Shown piece after piece: positions 40,901 through 53,400 of a stretch of 64,000 bases of DNA. The translations under genes were made by a program, and so were the position numbers. The stretch is from Halisarca cf. caerulea (lineage: Eukaryota > Porifera > Demospongiae > Chondrillida > Halisarcidae), in contig CAUJGJ010000195.1 of NCBI GenBank assembly GCA_963170055.1, positions 67,001 through 131,000 of the forward strand, given 5' to 3'. The notes beneath the pieces are model-generated. The model had not been told where the DNA came from, did no database searches, and saw only the letters and a program-made list of their open reading frames with translations. Within the stretch, counting starts at the first letter, position 1. Every line of letters begins with the position of its first letter.

Positions 40901-42029
40901 CCAGCATATCCAACACTACACAAATACGCCCACAGTAGTTAAGAAACTTCATGTGTGTCCACTGGGAATGTGCGTGGTGCTAGTGCCAAATATTGGTATT
41001 AGCACCAGCATATCCAACACTACACAAATACGCCCACAGTAGTTTAGAAACTTCATGTGTGTCCACTGGGAATGTGCGTGGTGCTAGTGCCAAATATTGG
41101 TATTAGCACCAGCATATCCAACACTACACAAATACGCCCACAGCACTTCAGCAAGGTCATGTGTGTCCACTGGGAATGTGCGTGGTGCTAGTGCCAAATA
41201 TTGGTATTAGCACCAGCATATCCAACATTACACAAATACGCCCACAGTAGTTAAGAAACTTCATGTGTGTCCACGGGAATGTGCGTGGTACTAGTGCCAA
41301 ATATTGGTATTAGCACCAGCATATCCAACACTACACAAATACGCCCACAGCACTTCAGAAAGGTCATGTGTGTCCACTGAGAATGTGCGTGGTGCTAGTG
41401 CCAAATATTGATATTAGCACCAGCATATCCAACACTACACAAATACGCCCACAGTAGTTAAGAAACTTCATGTGTGTCCACTGGGAATGTGCTTGGTGCT
41501 AGTGCCAAATATTGGTATTAGCACCAGCATATCCAACACTACACAAATACGCCCACAGCACTTCAGAAAGGTCATGTGTGTACACTGGGAATGTGCGTGG
41601 TGCTAGTGCCAAATATTGGTATTAGCACCAGCATATCCAACACTACACAAATACGCCCACAGTAGTTAAGAAACTTCATGTGTGTTTACTGGGAATGTGC
41701 GTGGTGCTAGTGCCAAATATTGGTATTAGCACCAGCATATCCAACATTACACAAATACGCCCACAGTAGTTAAGAAACTTCATGTGTGTCCACTGGAATT
41801 TGTGTGGTGCTAGTTCCAAATATTGGTATTAGCACCAGCATATCCAACACTACACAAATACGCCCACAGCACTTCAGCAAGGTCATGTGTGTCCACTGGG
41901 AATGTGCGTGGTGTTAGTGCCAAATATTGGTATTAGCACCAGCATATCCAACATTACACAAATACGCCCACAGTAGTTAAGAAACTTCATGTGTGTCCAC
42001 TGGAATGTGCGTGGTGCTAGTGCCAAATA
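37984..42029 (+). repeat. Large HOR, copy 2 (4,046 bp, 39 units)
   Basis: Same order as the preceding copy, with D at 38340 and 39689 (again 1,349 bp) but about 1,038 bp (10 units) longer. The extra segment is around 40870-41500 and repeats the tagtttag / cacttcagcaagg / gtccacggg series with private changes 'ggtactagtgcc' (~41290) and 'cactgagaatg' (~41377). The extra segment is itself a source for 43800-44180 in the next copy. Confidence 0.83.
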
Positions 42030-44725
42030 TTGGTATTAGCACCAGCATATCCAACACTACACAAATACGCCCACAGCACTTCACAAAGGTCATGTGTGTC
42101 CACTGGGAATGTGCGTGGTGCTAGTGCCAAATATGGTATTAACACCAGCATATCCAACACTACACAAATACGCCCACAGCACTTCAGAAAGGTCATGTGT
42201 GTCCACTGGGAATGTGCGTGGTGCTAGTGCCAAATATTGGTATTAGCACCAGCATATCCAACACTACACAAATACGCCCACAGTAGTTAAGAAACTTCAT
42301 GTGTGTCCACTGGAATGTGCGTGGTGCTAGTGCCAAATATTGGTATTAGCACCAGCATATCCAACAATACATGAATACGCCCACAGCTCTTAAGAAACCT
42401 CATGTGTTTCCATTGGGAATGTGCGTGGTGCTAGTGCAAAATATTGATTTTAGCACCAGCATATCCAACACTACACAAATGCGCCCACAGAACTTCAGAA
42501 AGGTCATGTGTGTCCACTGGGAATGTGCGTGGTGCTAGTGCCAAATATTGGTATTAGCACCAGCATATCCAACACTACACAAATACGCCCAAAGTAGTTT
42601 AGAAACTTCATGTGTGTCCACTGGGAATGTGCGTGGTGCTAGTGCCAAATATTGGTATTAGCACCAGCATATCCAACATTACACAAATACGCCCACAGTA
42701 GTTAAGAAACTTCATGTGCGTCCACTGGGAATGTGCGTGGTGCTAGTGCCAAATATTGGTATTAGCACCAGCATATCCAACACTACACAAATACGCCCAA
42801 AGTAGTTAAGAAACTTCATGTGTGTTTACTGGGAATGTGCGTGGTGCTAGTGCCAAATATTGGTATTAGCACCAGCATATCCAACACTACACAAATACGC
42901 CCACAGAACTTTAGAAACTTATGTGTGTCCACTGGGAATGTGCGTGGTGCTAGTGCCAAATATTGGTATTAGCACCAGCATATCCAACACTACACAAATA
43001 CGCCCACAGTAGTTAAGAAACTTCATGTGTGTCCACTGGGAATGTGCGTGGTGCTAGTGCCAAATATTGGTATTAGCACCAGCATATCCAACACTACACA
43101 AATACGCCCACAGTAGTTAAGAAACTTCATGTGTGTCCACTGGGAATGTGCGTGGTGCTAGTGCCAAATATTGGTATTAGCACCAGCATATCCAACACTA
43201 CACAAATACGCCCACAGTAGTTTAGAAACTTCATGTGTGTCCACTGGGAATGTGCGTGGTGCTAGTGCCAAATATTGGTATTAGCACCAGCATATCCAAC
43301 ACTACACAAATACGCCCACAGCACTTCAGCAAGGTCATGTGTGTCCACTGGGAATGTGCGTGGTGCTAGTGCCAAATATTGGTATTAGCACCAGCATATC
43401 AAACATTACACAAATACGCCCACAGTAGTTAAGAAACTTCATGTGTGTCCACGGGAATGTGCGTGGTGCTAGTGCCAAATATTGGTATTAGCACCAGCAT
43501 ATCCAACACTACACAAATACGCCCACAGCACTTCAGAAAGGTCATGTGTGTCCACTGGGAATGTGCGTGGTGCTAGTGCCAAATATTGGTATTAGCACCA
43601 GCATATCCAACACTACACAAATACGCCCACAGTAGTTAAGAAACTTCATGTGTGTCCACTGGAATGTGCGTGGTGCTAGTGCCAAATATTGGTATTAGCA
43701 CCAGCATATCCAACAATACATGAATACGCCCACAGCTCTTAAGAAACCTCATGTGTTTCCATTGGGAATGTGCGTGGTGCTAGTGCAAAATATTGGTATT
43801 AGCACCAGCATATCCAACACTACACAAATACGCCCACAGCACTTCAGCAAGGTCATGTGTGTCCACTGGGAATGTGCGTGGTGCTAGTGCCAAATATTGG
43901 TATTAGCACCAGCATATCCAACATTACACAAATACGCCCACAGTAGTTAAGAAACTTCATGTGTGTCCACGGGAATGTGCGTGGTACTAGTGCCAAATAT
44001 TGGTATTAGCACCAGCATATCCAACACTACACAAATACGCCCACAGCACTTCAGAAAGGTCATGTGTGTCCACTGAGAATGTGCGTGGTGCTAGTGCCAA
44101 ATATTGATATTAGCACCAGCATATCCAACACTACACAAATACGCCCACAGTAGTTAAGAAACTTCATGTGTGTCCACTGGGAATGTGCTTGGTGCTAGTG
44201 CCAAATATTGGTATTAGCACCAGCATATCCAACACTACACAAATACGCCCACAGCACTTCAGAAAGGTCATGTGTGTACACTGGGAATGTGCGTGGTGCT
44301 AGTGCCAAATATTGGTATTAGCACCAGCATATCCAACACTACACAAATACGCCCACAGTAGTTAAGAAACTTCATGTGTGTTTACTGGGAATGTGCGTGG
44401 TGCTAGTGCCAAATATTGGTATTAGCACCAGCATATCCAACATTACACAAATACGCCCACAGTAGTTAAGAAACTTCATGTGTGTCCACTGGAATTTGTG
44501 TGGTGCTAGTTCCAAATATTGGTATTAGCACCAGCATATCCAACACTACACAAATACGCCCACAGCACTTCAGCAAGGTCATGTGTGTCCACTGGGAATG
44601 TGCGTGGTGTTAGTGCCAAATATTGGTATTAGCACCAGCATATCCAACATTACACAAATACGCCCACAGTAGTTAAGAAACTTCATGTGTGTCCACTGGA
44701 ATGTGCGTGGTGCTAGTGCCAAATA
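42030..44725 (+). repeat. Large HOR, copy 3 (2,696 bp, 26 units)
   Basis: D switches at 42386 and 43735 (1,349 bp apart). After the second D unit the companion 'gattttag' is replaced by a plain 'ggtattag' near 43795, and the sequence continues as in 41100-41500 ('ggtactagtgcc', 'cactgagaatg'). This is a hybrid junction consistent with unequal crossover inside a D unit. The length is 26 x 104 minus 8. Confidence 0.83.
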
Positions 44726-47629
44726 TTGGTATTAGCACCAGCATATCCAACACTACACAAATACGCCCACAGCACTTCACAAAGGTCATGTGTGTCCACT
44801 GGGAATGTGCGTGGTGCTAGTGCCAAATATGGTATTAACACCAGCATATCAAACACTACACAAATACGCCCACAGCACTTCAGAAAGGTCATGTGTGTCC
44901 ACTGGGAATGTGCGTGGTGCTAGTGCCAAATATTGGTATTAGCACCAGCATATCCAACACTACACAAATACGCCCACAGTAGTTAAGAAACTTCATGTGT
45001 GTCCACTGGAATGTGCGTGGTGCTAGTGCCAAATATTGGTATTAGCACCAGCATATCCAACAATACATGAATACGCCCACAGCTCTTAAGAAACCTCATG
45101 TGTTTCCATTGGGAATGTGCGTGGTGCTAGTGCAAAATATTGATTTTAGCACCAGCATATCCAACACTACACAAATGCGCCCACAGAACTTCAGAAAGGT
45201 CATGTGTGTCCACTGGGAATGTGCGTGGTGCTAGTGCCAAATATTGGTATTAGCACCAGCATATCCAACACTACACAAATACGCCCAAAGTAGTTTAGAA
45301 ACTTCATGTGTGTCCACTGGGAATGTGCGTGGTGCTAGTGCCAAATATTGGTATTAGCACCAGCATATCCAACATTACACAAATACGCCCACAGTAGTTA
45401 AGAAACTTCATGTGCGTCCACTGGGAATGTGCGTGGTGCTAGTGCCAAATATTGGTATTAGCACCAGCATATCCAACACTACACAAATACGCCCACAGTA
45501 GTTAAGAAACTTCATGTGTGTTTACTGGGAATTTGCGTGGTGCTAGTGCCAAATATTGGTATTAGCACCAGCATATCCAACACTACACAAATACGCCCAC
45601 AGAACTTTAGAAACTTATGTGTGTCCACTGGGAATGTGCGTGGTGCTAGTGCCAAATATTGGTATTAGCACCAGCATATCCAACACTACACAAATACGCC
45701 CACAGTAGTTAAGAAACTTCATGTGTGTCCACTGGGAATGTGCGTGGTGCTAGTGCCAAATATTGGTATTAGCACCAGCATATCCAACACTACACAAATA
45801 CGCCCACAGTAGTTAAGAAACTTCATGTGTGTCCACTGGGAATGTGCGTGGTGCTAGTGCCAAATATTGGTATTAGCACCAGCATATCCAACACTACACA
45901 AATACGCCCACAGTAGTTTAGAAACTTCATGTGTGTCCACTGGGAATGTGCGTGGTGCTAGTGCCAAATATTGGTATTAGCAACAGCATATCCAACACTA
46001 CACAAATACGCCCACAGCACTTCAGCAAGGTCATGTGTGTCCACTGGGAATGTGCGTGGTGCTAGTGCCAAATATTGGTATTAGCACCAGCATATCAAAC
46101 ATTACACAAATACGCCCACAGTAGTTAAGAAACTTCATGTGTGTCCACGGGAATGTGCGTGGTGCTAGTGCCAAATATTGGTATTAGCACCAGCATATCC
46201 AACACTACACAAATACGCCCACAGCACTTCAGAAAGGTCATGTGTGTCCACTGGGAATGTGCGTGGTGCTAGTGCCAAATATTGATATTAGCACCAGCAT
46301 ATCCAACACTACACAAATACGCCCACAGTAGTTGAGAAACTTCATGTGTGTCCACTGGGAATGTGCGTGGTGCTAGTGCCAAATATTGGTATTAGCACCA
46401 GCATATCCAACACTACACAAATACGCCCACAGCACTTCAGAAAGGTCATGTGTGTACACTGGGAATGTGCGTGGTGCTAGTGCCAAATATTGGTATTAGC
46501 ACCAGCATATCCAACACTACACAAATACGCCCACAGTAGTTAAGAAACTTCATGTGTGTTTACTGGGAATGTGCGTGGTGCTAGTGCCAAATATTGGTAT
46601 TAGCACCAGCATATCCAACATTACACAAATACGCCCACAGTAGTTAAGAAACTTCATGTGTGTCCACTGGAATTTGTGTGGTGCTAGTTCCAAATATTGG
46701 TATTAGCACCAGCATATCCAACACTACACAAATACGCCCACAGCACTTCAGCAAGGTCATGTGTGTCCACTGGGAATGTGCGTGGTGCTAGTGCCAAATA
46801 TTGGTATTAGCACCAGCATATCCAACACTACACAAATACGCCCACAGTAGTTAAGAAACTTCATGTGTGTTTACTGGGAATGTGCGTGGTGCTAGTGCCA
46901 AATATTGGTATTAGCACCAGCATATCCAACATTACACAAATACGCCCACAGTAGTTAAGAAACTTCATGTGTGTCCACGGGAATGTGCGTGGTGCTAGTG
47001 CCAAATATTGGTATTAGCACCAGCATATCCAACACTACACAAATACGCCCACAGCACTTCAGAAAGGTCATGTGTGTCCACTGGGAATGAGCGTGGTGAT
47101 AGTGCCAAATATTGGTATTAGCACCAGCATATCCAACACTACACAATTACGCCCACATTAGTTAAGAAACTTCATGTGTGTCCACTGGGAATGTGCGTGG
47201 TGCTAGTGCCAAATATTGGTATTAGCACCAGCATATCCAACACTACACAAATACGCCCACAGCACTTAAGAAAGGTCATGTGTGTCCACTGGGAATGTGC
47301 GTGGTGCTAGTGCCAAATATTGGTATTAGCACCAGCATATCCAACACTACACAAATACGCCCACAGTAGTTAAGAAACTTCATGTGTGTCCACTGGAATT
47401 TGTGTGGTGCTAGTTCCAAATATTGGTATTAGCACCAGCATATCCAACACTACACAAATACGCCCACAGCACTTCAGCAAGGTCATGTGTGTCCACTGGG
47501 AATGTGCGTGGTGTTAGTGCCAAATATTGGTATTAGCACCAGCATATCCAACATTACACAAATACGCCCACAGTAGTTAAGAAACTTCATGTGTGTCCAC
47601 TGGAATGTGCGTGGTGCTAGTGCCAAATA
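44726..47629 (+). repeat. Large HOR, copy 4 (2,904 bp, 28 units)
   Basis: Only one D switch (45082). Private changes 'catatcaaacactac' (~44850), 'gggaatttgcgtgg' (~45528), 'tagcaacagcatatcc' (~45979) and 'tagttgagaaac' (~46331) are all shared with the following copy at +2,904, so copies 4 and 5 are the youngest pair here. The unit 'gggaatgagcgtggtgatag' with 'caattacgccc' is near 47083-47150. Confidence 0.85.
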
Positions 47630-50430
47630 TTGGTATTAGCACCAGCATATCCAACACTACACAAATACGCCCACAGCACTTCACAAAGGTCATGTGTGTC
47701 CACTGGGAATGTGCGTGGTGCTAGTGCCAAATATGGTATTAACACCAGCATATCAAACACTACACAAATACGCCCACAGCACTTCAGAAAGGTCATGTGT
47801 GTCCACTGGGAATGTGCGTGGTGCTAGTGCCAAATATTGGTATTAGCACCAGCATATCCAACACTACACAAATACGCCCACAGTAGTTAAGAAACTTCAT
47901 GTGTGTCCACTGGAATGTGCGTGGTGCTAGTGCCAAATATTGGTATTAGCACCAGCATATCCAACAATACATGAATACGCCCACAGCTCTTAAGAAACCT
48001 CATGTGTTTCCATTGGGAATGTGCGTGGTGCTAGTGCAAAATATTGATTTTAGCACCAGCATATCCAACACTACACAAATGCGCCCACAGAACTTCAGAA
48101 AGGTCATGTGTGTCCACTGGGAATGTGCGTGGTGCTAGTGCCAAATATTGGTATTAGCACCAGCATATCCAACACTACACAAATACGCCCAAAGTAGTTT
48201 AGAAACTTCATGTGTGTCCACTGGGAATGTGCGTGGTGCTAGTGCCAAATATTGGTATTAGCACCAGCATATCCAACATTACACAAATACGCCCACAGTA
48301 GTTAAGAAACTTCATGTGCGTCCACTGGGAATGTGCGTGGTGCTAGTGCCAAATATTGGTATTAGCACCAGCATATCCAACACTACACAAATACGCCCAC
48401 AGTAGTTAAGAAACTTCATGTGTGTTTACTGGGAATTTGCGTGGTGCTAGTGCCAAATATTGGTATTAGCACCAGCATATCCAACACTACACAAATACGC
48501 CCACAGAACTTTAGAAACTTATGTGTGTCCACTGGGAATGTGCGTGGTGCTAGTGCCAAATATTGGTATTAGCACCAGCATATCCAACACTACACAAATA
48601 CGCCCACAGTAGTTAAGAAACTTCATGTGTGTCCACTGGGAATGTGCGTGGTGCTAGTGCCAAATATTGGTATTAGCACCAGCATATCCAACACTACACA
48701 AATACGCCCACAGTAGTTAAGAAACTTCATGTGTGTCCACTGGGAATGTGCGTGGTGCTAGTGCCAAATATTGGTATTAGCACCAGCATATCCAACACTA
48801 CACAAATACGCCCACAGTAGTTTAGAAACTTCATGTGTGTCCACTGGGAATGTGCGTGGTGCTAGTGCCAAATATTGGTATTAGCAACAGCATATCCAAC
48901 ACTACACAAATACGCCCACAGCACTTCAGCAAGGTCATGTGTGTCCACTGGGAATGTGCGTGGTGCTAGTGCCAAATATTGGTATTAGCACCAGCATATC
49001 AAACATTACACAAATACGCCCACAGTAGTTAAGAAACTTCATGTGTGTCCACGGGAATGTGCGTGGTGCTAGTGCCAAATATTGGTATTAGCACCAGCAT
49101 ATCCAACACTACACAAATACGCCCACAGCACTTCAGAAAGGTCATGTGTGTCCACTGGGAATGTGCGTGGTGCTAGTGCCAAATATTGATATTAGCACCA
49201 GCATATCCAACACTACACAAATACGCCCACAGTAGTTGAGAAACTTCATGTGTGTCCACTGGGAATGTGCGTGGTGCTAGTGCCAAATATTGGTATTAGC
49301 ACCAGCATATCCAACACTACACAAATACGCCCACAGCACTTCAGAAAGGTCATGTGTGTACACTGGGAATGTGCGTGGTGCTAGTGCCAAATATTGGTAT
49401 TAGCACCAGCATATCCAACACTACACAAATACGCCCACAGTAGTTAAGAAACTTCATGTGTGTTTACTGGGAATGTGCGTGGTGCTAGTGCCAAATATTG
49501 GTATTAGCACCAGCATATCCAACATTACACAAATACGCCCACAGTAGTTAAGAAACTTCATGTGTGTCCACTGGAATTTGTGTGGTGCTAGTTCCAAATA
49601 TTGGTATTAGCACCAGCATATCCAACACTACACAAATACGCCCACAGCACTTCAGCAAGGTCATGTGTGTCCACTGGGAATGTGCGTGGTGCTAGTGCCA
49701 AATATTGGTATTAGCACCAGCATATCCAACACTACACAAATACGCCCACAGTAGTTAAGAAACTTCATGTGTGTTTACTGGGAATGTGCGTGGTGCTAGT
49801 GCCAAATATTGGTATTAGCACCAGCATATCCAACATTACACAAATACGCCCACAGTAGTTAAGAAACTTCATGTGTGTCCACGGGAATGTGCGTGGTGCT
49901 AGTGCCAAATATTGGTATTAGCACCAGCATATCCAACACTACACAAATACGCCCACAGCACTTCAGAAAGGTCATGTGTGTCCACTGGGAATGAGCGTGG
50001 TGATAGTGCCAAATATTGGTATTAGCACCAGCATATCCAACACTACACAATTACGCCCACATTAGTTAAGAAACTTCATGTGTGTCCACTGGGAATGTGC
50101 GTGGTGCTAGTGCCAAATATTGGTATTAGCACCAGCATATCCAACACTACACAAATACGCCCACAGCACTTAAGAAAGGTCATGTGTGTCCACTGGGAAT
50201 GTGCGTGGTGCTAGTGCCAAATATTGGTATTAGCACCAGCATATCCAACACTACACAAATACGCCCACAGTAGTTAAGAAACTTCATGTGTGTTTACTGG
50301 GAATGTGCGTGGTGCTAGTGCCAAATATTGGTATTAGCACCAGCATATCCAACATTACACAAATACGCCCACAGTAGTTAAGAAACTTCATGTGTGTCCA
50401 CTGGAATGTGCGTGGTGCTAGTGCCAAATA
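47630..50430 (+). repeat. Large HOR, copy 5 (about 2,800 bp)
   Basis: Repeats copy 4 at +2,904 through the 'atgagcgtggtgatag' unit (~49990) with a single D switch at 47986. It appears essentially identical to copy 4 where compared by eye. It ends in a partial next copy: 'cacttcacaaagg' recurs near 50475 but is followed by 'gggaataagcgtgg' and unrelated order, marking the edge of this HOR family. Confidence 0.83.
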
Positions 50431-53400
50431 TTGGTATTAGCACCAGCATATCCAACACTACACAAATACGCCCACAGCACTTCACAAAGGTCATGTGTGT
50501 CCACTGGGAATAAGCGTGGTGCTAGTGCCAAATATTGGTATTAGCACCAGCATATCCAACATTACACAAATACGCCCACAGTAGTTAAGAAACTTCATGT
50601 GCGTCCACTGGGAATGTGCGTGGTGCTAGTGCCAAATATTGGTATTAGCACCAGCATATCCAACACTACACAAATACGCCCACAGTAGTTAAGAAACTTC
50701 ATGTGTGTTTACTGGGAATGTGCGTGGTGCTAGTGCCAAATATTGGTAGTAGCACCAGCATTTCCAACAATACATGAATACGCCCACAGCTCTTAAGAAA
50801 CCTCATGTGTTTCCATTGGGAATGTGCGTGGTGCTAGTGCAAAATATTGATTTTAGCACCAGCATATCCAACACTACACAAATACGCCCACAGCACTTTT
50901 GAAACTTCATGTGTGTCCACTGGGAATGTGCGTGGTGCTAGTGCTAAATATTGGTATTAGCACCAGCATATCCAACACTACACAAATACGCCCACAGCAC
51001 TTCAGAAAGGTCATGTGTGTCCACTGGGAATGTGCGTGGTGCTAGTGCCAAATATTGGTATTTGCACCAGCATATCCAACATTACACAAATACGCCCACA
51101 GTAGTTAAGAAACTTCATGTGTGTCCACTGGAATGTGCGTGGTGCTAGTGCCAAATATTGGTATTAGCACCAGCATATCCAACAATACATGAATACGCCC
51201 ACAGCTCTTAAGAAACCTCATGTGTTTCCATTGGGAATGTGCGTAGTGCTAGTGCAAAATATTGATTTTAGCACCAGCATATCCAACACTACACAAATAC
51301 GCCCACAGCACTTTAGAAACTTCATGTGTGTCCACTGGGAATGTGCGTGGTACTAGTGCTAAATATTGGTATTAGCACCAGTAATCCAACACTACACAAA
51401 TGCGCCCACAGTTGTTGTCAAACTTAATGTGTGTCCACTGGGAATGTGCGTGGTGCTAGTGCCAAATATCGGTATTAGCACCAGCATATCCAACACTACA
51501 CAAATACGCCCACATCACTTCAGAATCTTCATGTGTGTCCACTGGAAATGTGCATGGTGATAGTGCCAAATATCGGTATTAGCACCAGCATATCCAACAC
51601 TACACAAATACGCCCCCATCACTTTAGAATCTTCATGTATGTCCACTGGAAATGTGCGTGGTGCTAGTGCCAAATAATGGTATTAGCACCAGCATATCCA
51701 ACACTACACAAATACGCCCACATCACTTCAGAATCTTCATGTGTGTCCACTGGGAATGTTTGTGATACTAGTGCCAAATATTGGTATTAACAATAGCATA
51801 TGCAACAATACACGAATACGCCCACAGCTCTTAAGAAACCTCATATGTGTCCACTGGGAATGTGCGTGGTGGTAGTGTGAAATATTGGTATTAGCACCAG
51901 CATATCCAGCACTACACAAATATGCCCACAGCACTTCACAAACTTCATGTGTGTCTACTGGGAATGTGCGTGGTGCTAGTGCCAAATATTGGTATTAGCA
52001 CCAGTATATCCAACAATACACGAATACGCCCACATCTCTAAAGATACCACATGTGAACACTGGGAATGTGCGTGGTGCTAGTGCCAAATATTGGTATTAG
52101 CACCAGCAAATCCAACACTCCACAAACTCGCCCACAGCACTTCAGAAAGGTCATATGTGTCCACTGGGAATGTGCGTGGTGCTAGTGCCAAATATTGGTA
52201 TTAGCACCAGCATATCCAACAATACATGAATACGCCCACAGCTCTTAAGAAACCTCATTGGTTTTCCATTGGGAATGTGCGTGGTGCTAGTGCAAAATAT
52301 TGATTTTAGCACCAGCATATCCAACACTACACAAATACGCCCACAGCACTTTAGAAACTTCATGTGTGTCCACTGGGAATGTGCGTGGTACTAGTGCTAA
52401 ATATTGGTATTAGCACCAGTAATCCAACACTACACAAATGCGCCCACAGTTGTTGGCAAACTTCATGTGTGTCCACTGGGAATGTGCGTGGTGCTAGTGC
52501 CAAATATCGGTATTAGCACCAGCATATCCAACAATACACAAATACGCCCACATCACTTCAGAATCTTCATGTGTATCCACTGGAAATGTGCGTGGTGCTA
52601 GTGCCAAATATCGGTATTAGCACCAGCATATCCAGCACTACACAAATATGCCCACAGCACTTCACAAACTTCATGTGTGTCTACTGGGAATGTGCGTGGT
52701 GCTAGTGCCAAATATTGGTATTAGCACCAGCATATCTAACACTAGACAAATACGCCCACAGTAGTTAAGAAACTTCATGTGTGTTTACTGGGAATGTGCG
52801 TGGTGCTAGTGCCAAATATTGGTATTAGCACCAGCATATCCAACACTACACAAATACGCCCACAGAACTTTAGAAACTTATGTGTGTCCACTGGGAATGT
52901 GCGTGGTGCTAGTGCCAAATATTGGTATTAGCACCAGCATATCCAACACTACACAAATACGCCCACAGTAGTTAAGAAACTTCATGTGTGTCCACTGGGA
53001 ATGTGAGTGGTGCTAGTGCCAAATATTGGTATTAGCACCAGCATATCCAACACTACACAAATACGCCCACAGCACTTCAGAAAGGTCATGTGTGTCCACT
53101 GGGAATGTGCGTGGTGCTAGTGCCAAATATTGGTATTTGCACCAGCATATCCAACACTACACAAATACGCCCACAGTAGTTAAGAAACTTCATGTGTGTT
53201 TACTGGGAATGTGCGTGGTGCTAGTGCCAAATATTGGTATTAGCACCAGCAAATCCAACACTCCCCAAACTCGCCCACAGCACTTCAGAAAGGTCATATG
53301 TGTCCACTGGGAATGTGCGTGGTGCTAGTGCCAAATATTGGTATTAGCACCAGCATATCCAACAATACATGAATACGCCCACAGCTCTTAAGAAACCTCA

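Larger units (their letters stand above)
10948..53397 (+). repeat. D-type monomer family (26 dispersed copies)
   Basis: D units carry gctcttaagaaacc in the switch, 'aatacatgaatac' upstream and 'tgtttccattggg' downstream, and are usually followed by a unit with 'aaaatattgattttag' and 'caaatgcgccc'. Switch starts are 10948, 15828, 16968, 18835, 20393, 21533, 24751, 26099, 27550, 28796, 29521, 30973, 31596, 35332, 36681, 38340, 39689, 42386, 43735, 45082, 47986, 50789, 51204, 51828, 52241 and 53384. They occur once or twice per HOR, never in tandem, and not outside this interval. A spacing of 1,347-1,349 bp recurs five times (24751, 35332, 38340, 42386 and 43735 to the next copy). Confidence 0.9.

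Noticed and set aside
46955..47146. Inverted segments suggested by open frames on the - strand
   Set aside because: The + strand sequence at these places is ordinary forward monomer. The - strand frames are antisense shadows, and no unit in reverse orientation was found.
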